From contig JAQGDQ010000562.1 in the NCBI GenBank assembly GCA_030141605.1, forward strand, positions 1 to 64,000: DNA of 64,000 nucleotides, given 5' to 3'. Positions within the stretch are counted from its first letter, which is position 1. Every line of letters starts with the position of its first letter. Source of the DNA: Tubiluchus corallicola (lineage: Eukaryota; Priapulida; Priapulimorpha; Priapulimorphida; Tubiluchidae). Both the position numbers and the translations under genes were made by a program. Shown piece after piece: positions 1-10,779 of this stretch. The notes beneath the pieces were generated by a model. It did not search any database and had not been told where the DNA came from. It saw only the letters and a list, made by a program, of their open reading frames with translations.

Positions 1-599
1 AATCTCCTAATATTATTTTACTTTACTCTCCTAATTACTTTAAATTAATATGTCTGAAATTGTACTGCAGGTCAAAAGTTCTACAAATGAATAAACAAAC
101 TTTACAAAAATAAACTAAATGTCAATTTTTGTTAAACAAACTACAATGTTAAGTGAGGACATTTTTTCATTATCAATTATTAAATTTCACACTACATTTA
201 ATGTAATTAAAATCTTGCCATCTATGAATTGCACATAAGTTTTAGAATGACAACAAATCACTCGAAAATGCAAATTATTGTTTCTAGGTGACTGCCTTAT
301 AATTATAATATCACTGTGCAAAACAACAAACAACATGTAGACACATTAAGCTCTTATGCTCCAAATTTTGATAAATACTTCAACCACTATCCACTAACAA
401 GTGTATAGTGCCCTAAAGGGTATGAGTGAATATATTAATCGGAGTAGCTAATAAGTTAACATTTTACTTCAAATTCTATTCACAACTGCCAAAGTATGCA
501 AGTATTCATTTGCCATACATATGTACAGTGTACACTAACATTATTCAGAAGAATCTGTCAAACACCATGCACACATAAATATTTACAACATTCACATAC
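1..599 (-). other. SF3B4 intron sequence (left edge)
   Basis: This AT-rich stretch lies downstream, on the minus strand, of the donor site of the last SF3B4 exon visible in the window. I looked for the next exon, which in this family starts with residues ERLLAAQ, and did not find it. It is therefore read as intron. I see no other gene or repeat in it. Confidence 0.6.
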
Positions 600-3500
600 C
601 AGCAGCAGAACCATGCCTTTCTCCTTTTGCTTCTTTTTTGAAAGCATACGATATTGCGATTGGTCGATTACAAAGATACTGGCTATTCATGGCTTCTATA
701 GCTGCATCTGATGCCTCAAAACTAGCAAAGTTTATAAACGCATAACCCTTGGAATTGCCAGTTTCTGGATCTCTCATTATCTAAACATAATATAAAACTA
801 CAGGTTAACTTACATAGTTGTCTATCTTAGAAATTATCTTAAATTGTCTGATATTCAGTTATTTCATATCACAAGAAACAACACAGTGCATATAAACATG
901 TATTTAAGAGAAGCAAGTGTAAGAGAAAATTACTGTTATAAAAACACTGGCAAACTAGAACAGCAGCATAAGAACTAAGATATCAAATTTGCAAAAAAAC
1001 TGAACCAAATTGTAAATTATATTCCTGACTTTGAAAGAGGTAAACTATGCTTGAACCTGAAATGATTTAATACCAGCTAGAACAAACGAGTTTAGTATTT
1101 ACGATGCATCAAATAAGTTCAGTAGCAACTGCTTGACAAACTCAGAGGACTTTTAATGTATCAAGACAAAATGACACAGGCCATGGCGTCACCGTTTATA
1201 AATTTTGAACTAGTATTTTTTTTTTGAAGAAACCATCTCAGTTCTTATTCAAATACAGAGTGACATATGTTACATAAGCATTTCATTTTAACCTTTAATT
1301 GTATTATGAGTGAGTTACTTTTAAGTCAATGGATACCTAAGATATTATGTTTCTGACAAAAATTTTTTACCTTTGGTGTTTGTAAAATAACTCCGAAAGC
1401 ACTAAATGTATCATACAGCAGTTTCTCATCAATTTCTGGATCGAGATTCCCGATGAATATGTTTGCACCCACATCCAGATTTTTCTGATGTGCTGATGCC
1501 TATAGCAAACACAGATAAGCCAAAAAAGTACAGCTAGCATATATGTGGCTATTAAAAACAAATTTGAGCTGTGCTGTAGATAAATGGACAACGGTAATGT
1601 GTGTTCAGCATGTTTTATCTAAGAGCAGAATATCTAACAATGTCCTAGCAACAACCAAATCTGCTAATGGAGTCAACAAGCAAGTGTTCAACAATCAAAC
1701 CTCCTAATGGAGTCAACAAGCAGTATTCAACAATCAAACCTCCTAATGGTGTCAACAATGCAAGTGTTCAACAATCAAACATTCTAATGAGCAACAGTGC
1801 ATGTTTCAACAATCAAACCTCTAATGGAGCAACAATGCAATGTTCAACAATCAAACCTCTAATGGAGCAACAATGCAAGTTTCAACAATCAAACCTCCTA
1901 ATGGAGTCAACAGTGCATGTATTCAACAATCAAACCTCCTAATGGTGTCAACAGTGCATGTGTTCAACAATCAAACCTCCTAATGGGCAACATGCAGTGT
2001 TCAACAATCAAACCTCCTAATGGCAACATGCAGTGTTCAACAACAAACCCCAAACAACACACAACAACAAACCCCAAACAACACATTCAACAATCAAACC
2101 TCCTAATGGTTTCAACAATGCAACAACAACAAACCCCAACAACAACAACAACAACAAACACAAACACACATCAACAATCAAACCTTCTAATGGAGTCAAC
2201 AATGCAACTGTTCAACAATCAAACCTTCTAATGGAGTCAACAATGCAACTGTTCAACAATCAAACATTCTAATGGAAGCAACAGTGCATGTATTCAACAA
2301 TCAAACCTTCAAACAACAACAACCAACAACAAACCCCAAACAACAACAACAACAACAAACCCCTAATGGAGTCAACAATGCAACTGTTCAACAATCAAAC
2401 CTCCTAATGGAGGCAACAATGCAAGTGTTCAACAATCAAACCTCCTAATGGAGTCAACAGTGCATGTATTCAACAATCAAACCTCCTAATGGTGTCAACA
2501 GTGCATGTGTTCAACAATCAAACCTCCTAATGGTGTCAACAGTGCATGTGTTCAACAATCAAACCTCCTAATGGAGTCAACAGTGCATGTGTTCAACAAT
2601 CAAACCTCCTAATGAAGTCAACAGTGCATGTGTTCAACAATCAAACCTCCTAATGGTTTCAACAATGCAAGTGTTCAACAATGAAACATTCTAATGGAGG
2701 CAACAGTGCATGTGTTCAACAATCAAACCTCTAATGGTTCAACAGTGCACGTGTTCAACAATCAAACATTCTAATGGAGGCAACAGTGCATGTGTTCAAC
2801 AATCAAACCTTCTAATAGAGTCAACAACAACCAACAACAAACCCCAACAACAACAACAACAACAAACACAAACACAGTGCATGTGTTCAACAATCAAACC
2901 TCCTAATGGTTTCAACAATGCAAGTGTTCAACAATGAAACATTCTAATGGAGGCAACAGTGCATGTGTTCAACAATCAAACCTTCTAATGGTTTCAACAG
3001 TGCACGTGTTCAACAATCAAACATTCTAATGGAGGCAACAGTGCATGTGTTCAACAATCAAACCTTCTAATAGAGTCAACAATGCAACTGTTCAACAATC
3101 AAACCTCCTAATGGTTTCAACAATGCAAGTGTTCAACAATCAAACATTCTAATGGAGGCAGCAGTGCATGTGTTCAACAATCAAACCTTCTAATGGAGTC
3201 AACAATGCAACTGTTCAACAATCAAACCTTCTAATGGAGTCAACAATGCAACTGTTCAACAATCAAACCTCCTAATGGAAGCAACAGTGCATGTATTCAA
3301 CAATCAAACCTTCTAATGGAGTCAACAATGCAACTGTTCAACAATCAAACCTCCTAATGGAGGCAACAATGCAAGTGTTCAACAATCAAACCTCCTAATG
3401 GAGTCAACAATGCAATGTTCAACAATCAAACCTCCTAATGGAGCAACATGCATGTATTCAACAATCAAACCTCCTAATGGTGTAACAGTGCATGTGTTCA

Positions 3501-6500
3501 ACAATCAAACCTCCTAATGGTGTCAACAGTGCATGTGTTCAACAATCAAACCTCCTAATGGTGTCAACAGTGCATGTGTTCAACAATCAAACCTCCTAAT
3601 GGAGTCAACAGTGCATGTGTTCAACAATCAAACCTCCTAATGAGTCAACAGTGCATGTGTTCAACAATCAAACCTCCTAATGGTTTCAACAATGCAAGTG
3701 TTCAACAATCAAACATTCTAATGGAGGCAGCAGTGCATGTGTTCAACAATCAAACCTTCTAATGGAGTCAACAATGCAACTGTTCAACAATCAAACCTTC
3801 TAATGGAGTCAACAATGCAAGTGTTCAACAATCAAACCTCCTAATGGAGTCAACAATGCATGTATTCAACAATCAAACCTCCTAATGGTGTCAACAATGC
3901 AAGTGTTCAACAATCAAACATTCTAATAGACGCAACAGTGCATGTATTCAACAATCAAACCTTCTAATGGAGTCAACAATGCAACTGTTCAACAATCAAA
4001 CCTCCTAATGGAGGCAACAATGCAAGTGTTCAACAATCAAACCTCCTAATGGAGTCAACAGTGCATGTATTCAACAATCAAACCTCCTAATGGTGTCAAC
4101 AGTGCATGTGTTCAACAATCAAACCTCCTAATGGTGTCAACAGTGCATGTGTTCAACAATCAAACCTCCTAATGGAGGCAGCAATGCAAGTGTTCAACAA
4201 TCAAGCCTCCTAATAGAGTCAACAGTGCATGTGTTCAACAATCAAACCTCCTAATGGAGTCAACAGTGCATGTGTTCAACAATCAAACCTCCTAATGAAG
4301 TCAACAGTGCATGTGTTCAACAATCAAACCTCCTAATGGTTTCAACAATGCAAGTGTTCAACAATCAAACATTCTAATGGAGGCAACAGTGCATGTGTTC
4401 AACAATCAAACCTTCTAATGGAGTCAGCAATGCAACTGTTCAACAATCAAACCTTCTAATGGAAGCAACAGTGCAAGTGTTCAACAATCAAACCTCCTAA
4501 TGGAAGCAACAGTGTTCAACCAAATGGCTCAATGAATGCCTTAGGATTAAAACTCATTATTAATCATAAAAGCATTAAACATTTCCAGAGTAACTGAGCA
4601 GTTTTCACCTACCTTGTTCACTCGAATGGGCTTCCCATATAATTTTATCATGTTCATTATTTTAATGCTGTAGTCAGCATCATCTTCTCCCATAAACTCA
4701 ATGAAGCCATATCCCTGATGTGATTGAGTCACTCTGTCCTTAGGCATGTGCACATTAACTGAAAAAAATAATACTAATCAGATGCAAATTATGGAAAACC
4801 TAACAAACATGAAGTAAATTTGCTTAATGTATGGAAGACCCCAATAAAAATCTATAAGTTTGCTGCTTGCGCCGCTTAAGTGTCTACAACTTAAGTGTCT
4901 GTAACTTAAGTGTCCATTGCTTGAAAAGTGTCCACTGCTCAAGTGCCACTGCTTGAAAGTGTCCACCCACTGCCCAAGTGCCACTGCTTGAAAGTGTCAA
5001 CCCACTACCCAAGTGCCATAGCTTGAAAGTGTCCACCCACTAGCCAAGTGCCATTGCTTGAAAAGTGTCCACTGCCCAAGTGCCATTGCTTGAAAAGTAT
5101 CCACTGTCCAATTGCCATTGCTTGAAAAGTGTCCACTGCCCAAGTGCCATTGCTTGAAAAGTGTCCACTGGCCAAGTGCCATTGCTTGAAAAGTGTCCAC
5201 TGCCCAAGTGCCATTGCTTGAAAAGTGTCCACTGCCCAAGTGCCATTACTTGACAAATGCCCACTATCCAAGTGCACCTGCTTGAAAAGTGCCACTGGCA
5301 AAGTATTCACTGTCGAAAAATGACTAAGTGTGATTGGTGCCCACAAAAATTACTCTTACCAGATTTTACTATTTTACAGTACATACCCACTGGTCCAGAC
5401 TGTACAAACAACTCCCATAATAGTGCTTCTGTGACTTTCTCATCCAAACCTCCAACATAGATGGTTGCATCTAAAAAATATTTATTGTTAAATATCACAA
5501 TAATTTCTATCATTGCAAAACTGTCAGAAAAATCTGGATATAAATCTATATTGCAAAATTAAAATTTTCATTCTTGAACAGAATTTTAAAGTAAAAGAAT
5601 AATTTTGTTACATATCTGCATTGAAAAACTTATTGACATCATTTTTAGAAATTACTAACAAGGCTGTGGAATTAGAGTCGGAGTCGTGGAGTCAGAGTCG
5701 GAGTCAGAGTCCGGAGTTTAATGTACCGACTCCACAGCCTTGAGTAATAAGAAGATACCCATTCATATCTGCTTAGTAAATCAAACATGTACTTGAACAG
5801 TTTTTCCATGTTTATACAAATCGACACTATAATCCACACCTGCATGTCTTTTGTCCTACGCTAATTACTAATTAGCCTGGCAAAGACAAGAGGTGAAACA
5901 TGCAAAATCTTATACTTATTGCAATATGTAATAGTCGATTATGTTAAGTTATGACAGAGTGCTTAGTCGAACATGATCGGCAACTGACTTTCGATAAAAT
6001 CAATTCAATGGAGTAGCGCTAAAATACAGTAACAGCAATTCTTTTTAACTGTGAGCTAGCACCAAAACAGTAAACTTTAATAATTGCTCAGGTTTTTGCA
6101 TCATTTTTAGACTACAAAATATTAAAATTTTGTAAGTCACTGGCTGTGAAAAGAAGCTGTCAATACAGGTAATACAAGCTGCAAAGTGCAAAAGAATAAA
6201 CTTACCTAAACTAATACTAACTGTTAGAATCTTAATTGTAGCAGTATTTAGTTCATGATAATTTAAATTTGTTTTTCCTTTGTCTGATAAGATAAGATAT
6301 ATTTATTTCTTATCTTATCAGACATTGATACTTATCTTATCAGATATTTCAGTATTTAGTATACAAGTTGTTTTAGGATTTAGCATTCCAGTATTGTACT
6401 TGTTCGATTGTCACTATGTATTTTACCCTCTTGCGTGGTTCAGTTTCACACTGTAAGCTATATAGCATGCCTAGTGATTGTGAAGAATTACATTATTATT

Positions 6501-7950
6501 TATTATTAACTAATTCTCATTTTGATGATTTGAGGAAGAGCTGTATTATATATGTTATTATTTTCTCTATTCTATAGCTTGTCACATTTTCACAGTAAAT
6601 TTTTACACATATTTTCAATTCATATTTAATTTGTTTTTATAAACCAGTTTTTCATTAAATTAATTTATAAATAATTTATCAATTTTATCTATTTTCATGT
6701 CTGAACATTCTGCCACTATAAAAATCAAATATACTATTGATGAGTAGACTACGGCCAAATCACGTTGAAAACACGGGTTCTTGCCTGATCATCAAAGTTA
6801 AGCAACGCAGAGCCTGGTTAGTAGTTGGATGGATGACCGCCTAGGAATACCAGGTGATGTAGGCTTGCGGGATGCACACACTGTATTTCGAAACTAGGCG
6901 GAGGAGGTCAAGTGACCCAATGGCCATGTGTAGAGGAGTAAATCTTCCAAAAGCAGGAGTGGAGCCCCGAAGGCGGACCAGTGCAGCATGCTCACTGACT
7001 CCGGCAGCCAACCTGGTGCCAAACGTATCACTCTGCTTTCCTTTGGACTACACCAGGGAGGAAGAGAGGGGGTTCCTGTTGTCTGGGCAATGCATGCACT
7101 CTGGAGACGTTCAAGGATCGCACTGCTCAGCCACAGTCGACGCTGCAGCTCCATCAATGTGATCAATAACTGACTCTCTTGGCGCACACTCCATTGTCTT
7201 CCGAGACAGAAGGGTGCCAACCATTTCAATACTTTTGATGATACTCGAGTTACAGGTGGCTCGACCCGGCAACCGTACGGTTTTTCGCCTCCCCATCTCT
7301 GTGTACAAATAGCATAGAAACTGCACATACCATAATATAATATGTGCTAACCATAGATTATTACTGTAATTACAGTAGATTGACAGGGTGAACCCTATAA
7401 GGCTTTTTGTCCTTCTTGAACATAGTTATCTCTCTAGTTAAACCTCTGTTAATCGTTCATTTCACGTTTTCTCCCTTGCAAATGACTAGTGTAAGACTGA
7501 GACAAATAAACGAATTAAATTGAATCGATGCCCCTCGCTACGTTACCGACCCACCGTGAATCTGGGACGGTTCACCTCCATACTACCCCCAAATGGCTAT
7601 CGTTAGGATGTCAGGGAAAAATCATTTTCACAAGCTGGTCACCCTGACTTCAATCATCAGACTTCTAGTATGTCGTCAAAGACTTTTAGAAGTATATTAT
7701 TCAAGACACAGTAGTAGTAAGGTAAGCCTCCTTTGAGTTTACAAATTTGACTATATATATGTTCGAGTAAACATTTCTTTACAAGTAGTAGTAGTAAAAC
7801 AATAGTTACAACAATTTTGCTCACACTACATAAAGCAAACTGTCGGCTTTAACACAATAACAAAAACTAATTAGTTTATTTCGATCAAAACAAAGGTAAT
7901 TGTGTATTATCTTTACCTTGATTACGCTCAGTAATTGGACCGGCCGCCAT
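600..7950 (-). CDS. SF3B4: Splicing factor 3B subunit 4 (SF3b49), partial: N-terminal five coding exons
   Basis: SF3B4 is an RNA-binding subunit of the SF3b complex in the U2 snRNP, which contacts pre-mRNA near the branch point in the nucleus. Exons on the minus strand: 7950-7917, 5470-5387, 4758-4613, 1499-1371 and 780-600. All are bounded by GT..AG introns and phases 1,1,0,0,1 keep one frame through residue 191. The protein starts [11 protein letters not shown], almost as in vertebrates. RRM1 covers about residues 13-90 ([11 protein letters not shown] as RNP2, QGYGFIEF as RNP1). RRM2 covers about 100-178 (NIFIGNL as RNP2, KGYAFINF as RNP1). Exon 5 ends in the GERHGSAA stretch that follows RRM2. 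The proline-rich C-terminal half of the family is missing because the gene runs past position 1. Exon 1 is only 34 nt of coding sequence. The introns are crowded with repeats, but the exons look intact. Confidence 0.96.
1640..4518. repeat. 41-bp minisatellite filling SF3B4 intron 3
   Basis: The unit is about 41 bp and reads tgttcaacaatcaaacctcc then taatgg, a variable gagtc or tgtc, and aacagtgcatg. Roughly 70 imperfect copies run through about 2.9 kb. Variants differ mainly at cctcc/cattc/ccttc, at the letters after taatgg, and at acagtgcatg/acaatgcaag. Stretches of (CAA)n and caaaccccaa are mixed in near 2035-2170, 2310-2370 and 2820-2875. The array lies between SF3B4 exons 4 and 3 and ends about 95 bp from the exon 3 donor. 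Short Gln/Asn-rich reading frames inside it are products of the repeat, not genes. Confidence 0.95.
4878..5302. repeat. 32-bp minisatellite in SF3B4 intron 2
   Basis: About 13 copies of a 32-bp unit, cactgcccaagtgccattgc followed by ttgaaaagtgtc, with shortened and diverged copies at both edges (for example cttaagtgtct near 4876-4915). It fills most of the 628-bp intron between exons 3 and 2 and comes within about 85 bp of exon 2. The overlapping short reading frames on both strands are repeat translations. Confidence 0.93.
5659..5742. repeat. 84-bp foldback element (GGAGTC-rich)
   Basis: A perfect 12-bp terminal inverted repeat (caaggctgtgga ... tccacagccttg) flanks an internal run of gagtcg/gagtca hexamer-like repeats. 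The whole unit could form a hairpin. It sits in SF3B4 intron 1. I see no convincing target-site duplication, so whether it is a MITE or a local foldback is open. Confidence 0.7.
6281..6344. repeat. GATA-rich hairpin with third direct copy
   Basis: A perfect 16-bp inverted repeat (tgtctgataagataag at 6281-6296, its complement at 6309-6324, 12-nt loop), followed by a further direct copy of cttatcttatcaga at 6331-6344. Each arm contains two GATA cores (GATAAGATAAG), so six GATA cores lie within 64 bp. It could be a foldback repeat or a binding-site cluster. The sequence alone does not decide. Confidence 0.6.
6747..6866 (+). rRNA. 5S rRNA-like sequence (probable pseudogene or head of a 5S-derived SINE)
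   Basis: Exactly 120 nt can be aligned end to end with metazoan 5S rRNA: the start gactacggcc, the internal promoter region including agttaagca, gcctggttagtagttggatg and gaccgcctaggaatacc, and the end gatgtaggctt. Helix II is kept with changed bases (CGTTG at 6763-6767 pairs with CAACG at 6803-6807), whereas helix III and two pairs of helix I look broken. No T-run terminator follows the 3' end, which argues against a working gene. It lies antisense inside SF3B4 intron 1. A 5S pseudogene or a 5S-headed SINE (SINE3 type) fits better than an active 5S gene. Confidence 0.8.
6867..7540 (+). mobile_element. GC-richer block with LINE-like 3' tail, directly behind the 5S-like head
   Basis: Right after the 5S-like sequence the base composition is visibly richer in G and C than the surrounding DNA up to about 7280, with short open frames on both strands that match no protein I know. 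From about 7378 the text (gacagggtgaaccctataag, then ggctttttgtcc) resembles the 3' region of the LINE remnant ending near 10075. It closes with an A-rich tail, acaaataaacgaattaaatt. Together with the head this could be one retroposed unit of about 790 bp. No clear target-site duplication was found. Confidence 0.45.
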
Positions 7951-8063
7951 GCTTGCATTAGCAAAATGTCTGGTGTTGAAAAAAATGACAAATTTCAATT
8001 CAACTCATCTCAATTTATTTGCTCATATACATTGCAAAAAAATAATACAATTCACTGAATATT

Positions 8064-8160
8064 AGAGATAAGCATTCTCTGCCAGACAGCGAATTTGAGC
8101 GAACCGAATTTTAGTATTTCGAATACGAATCGAATTTGAATTGAGTTTGAAAGATTGATT
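8064..8160. mobile_element. Degenerate hAT-like MITE fragment
   Basis: The segment tagagataagcattctctgc, then cagacagcgaattt and several cgaatac/cgaat motifs, matches the complement of the right half of the intact 96-bp MITE at 15353-15448. Only this end can be recognised. The rest of 7951-9289 is AT-rich and upstream of SF3B4; I see nothing else there. Confidence 0.45.
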
Positions 8161-9289
8161 TTTGGAACCATTGTTAAAAAGTGGTCTTAAAAAGACCATG
8201 CAAATTACTTGATTTTGTTCTGCAGCAAAACCAATATTTGTTTGTTAAAAATTTTGCACAGAAACTGCAGCTAAATTGTACTAATTGCATACTGTTTCAA
8301 ACATTTTAATGATAAAGAACATATGTGGCTGAAGTGCTGAATTATCGATTCTATAATTTTTTACAGACAGTTATTTTAGTTTACAGATAGAGTTTTGGTG
8401 TATTGTAATTGTAATGATCGAAAAACCATTTATTTTCACCCCTACCATTATAATTATTGTGATGGTTCGATCCATTAAGTCACATTGCTTACCTGCTTTG
8501 CATACCAGATATAAAATTGTCGATATGGAATGGTCTGATTGATTCAGCAAATAAATGGGCTGTTTTTACCGTCATGGCACCTGTTTCATAAACACAACCA
8601 TCATGTATATGGCACCCGTACAGGACAAGTTTACTAGTGATTTATTTCTACAAATCTCTGCATGTCTGTCTTTGTAAAGTTTTTTATCAACCTGGCATTG
8701 AACCCGAACCACATGGCGTCCGCAATACGAGGAAAAAAACTGACTAGTAAAGCGACCAATCATACCCCCCTGGCGGCATTGCATTATTAACATGGCAAAG
8801 CTAGCAATAGATAATTATGATGAAACTACATGCAAAAAAATGCAATTAAATATTAAATTGCCATGCAAATGAGAAAAAAATCACCTGTGAGTAGAACTTA
8901 GCTACTCCAGCTGTTTAAGTAAAGTTTATAAAAAATAGAGTTAGAACAAAAAACAACAAAGGTACTATAATGCAATACATATTATACAAACATTTTTAAA
9001 TAATTTCTTTCTAAGTACATGCGACTGCACGCAGATAGTGCAACTACAAGTTTCATTGTTTTGCCTCATTAACTTGCTGGCCATTGAGAAATTTCACTTA
9101 ATACATAATATTCATTAAATTTGTTACAATGTGTATTTACACGAAAAAAACAGCCACGGATCTGTTAAGAAGTGTTTTTACTCCTAGTTATTACTGAACA
9201 AAACTAAATAATTAAACTAATGACTTTTGCTAATTACAAGCAACAGGCTACTCCCTAATATATTGCTCTGAGGTTTCTGAAACTAGAGT

Positions 9290-10078
9290 ATTTCTGTAAA
9301 TTAGAAATGGCCAAGTTCATGTATAACTACCACTTGGGAATATTACACTATTTATGTAGCAACTTTTTTACAAAAATATCTGATGTTCATAATTACTACA
9401 CTAGAGCCTCAGTAAATAGTAACTTATGTCAGGACAGAGTCTGTACTAATCAACGTTTCCACACAATACAACATCGTGAAACTATTTTATGGAACTCCCT
9501 AAGACCAGGTATAAATCTCTACATCCATTAAAACACTAATATTAATATATAGAAACAAATTACTTCAGTTAATAACTTACAATTATTTCTAGACATCATT
9601 TTCTCTATGTAAAATTTGTTATCAAAAATCTTTAAAGTTACTCAAGTTTTTAAAAATTAGCTCTGTCCCTAAGGTCTTTAGCCTAAGATTTTGCCATTTC
9701 ATTTTGATTTCTTTAATGTCATTAATCTACCCCCACCCCCACCCCCATAGAAATTTGGCAAGACTGTATTATTTTTCTCATTACACTTACCATTATCATT
9801 CTATTGCCTAATCTCATTTTCAGTGTATGTATAAGAATGCATGTAGGTTATGTACGTATATAGACATATTTGCATTTTTATTTTTATGAATAATGTATTT
9901 ATGATTAATTGCTACTAGCACAATGTTAATGTTACTAACATCTAATTAGAGGCCACTGACTGGGTGACCGTATGGTCTTTTGTCACATCTGCTCATATTT
10001 ATCTGTATAATATGCACTAACATCTTAACTGCTGTATTAAGTTTATGAAGCTAAATAAATTTACTATTACTATTACAA
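9290..10078 (+). mobile_element. LINE 3' end: C-terminal reverse-transcriptase region plus 3' UTR and tail
   Basis: The open frame 9307-9531 shows the conserved C-terminal signature of non-LTR retrotransposon ORF2 proteins: HNYYTRASVNSNL, then a QRFHTIQHRETILWNSL stretch, corresponding to the usual HNYNTR...WNSLP pattern behind the reverse-transcriptase domain. It is followed by about 500 bp of 3' UTR that includes gggtgaccgtatggtctttt, and ends in a simple tail, aagctaaataaatttactat then tactattac. The 5' part of the element is missing, as is usual for 5'-truncated LINE insertions. Confidence 0.72.
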
Positions 10079-10243
10079 AAAAAAATCGGTATCGCTTGAG
10101 ATCGGTTTTTTTCGGGTTCGGAACAACACTGGTGCCGTCTCTGAATTGAATTGAAGCTAAATAAATTCACTATTATTATTACAAAAAGAAAACAAAAAAT
10201 CGTTATCGCTTGAGATCGGTTCGGAACAACACTGGTGCCATCT
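10046..10243. repeat. Imperfect tandem duplication of a LINE-tail junction
   Basis: The block gaagctaaataaattt, actattactattac, then atcggtatcgcttgagatcg and ggaacaacactggtgccgtc (10046-10141) recurs at 10154-10243 with small changes (attattattac tail, one shorter spacer). The junction of LINE tail and flank has therefore been duplicated, or two closely related tails sit next to each other. Confidence 0.6.
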
Positions 10244-10779
10244 CAGCTAACGAAGCACACCAAATTACGAAATTCTTTGATTTAAATTATTCAATTCGAA
10301 TGTTTAATGCTTGCTTAGTTGCTTACCTCTAGTGCTCACAACTAGCAAATTGCTCGTTTGCGAACATCAACTTACGCAGGCCTTGTTGATATGGGTGCAC
10401 ACTGCTCACAGCTTTAGCTTTTCTGTTTGTTCAGAATCCTGTTATTTTCCATTTGTTCCTTTTTGTCTGATGATCGACTGGATTTTGTCAGGTCTGTAGC
10501 GTAGGTGTCACGAAGAAATATGAATTTTGCGGTGCGCTCGTTGCGTCGACTCGCATGTTCAGTATGATGGCGGCTGCCTTGATTGTTTGTTAAATTTATG
10601 TGTAACGCACGTTGCACAAACGGGGTGTGTGCACTGTAAGCAAGAAAGTGAAGCAAGGGCTAATACATTTATGCGGCAATTACAAATAGTGGGAAAGGAA
10701 TTTGAAACGCAATTAATAACAGAACACGAAGTTAAAAAGGAAATAAAAAGACAAGAAAAAAAGCGGCAGATCAAAGAGG

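Noticed and set aside
1667-3762. Several Gln/Asn-rich open frames on the plus strand
   Set aside because: They are translations of the 41-bp repeat inside an SF3B4 intron; frames end wherever unit length varies, and there is no promoter or conserved motif.
1640-4518. Regularly spaced repeats reminiscent of a CRISPR array
   Set aside because: The units are contiguous, lack unique spacers, and lie in a eukaryotic intron.
6872-7328. Overlapping open frames of 96 and 144 codons on opposite strands
   Set aside because: They arise from the GC-richer composition behind the 5S-like sequence; neither shows a domain, and both overlap other frames without codon constraint.
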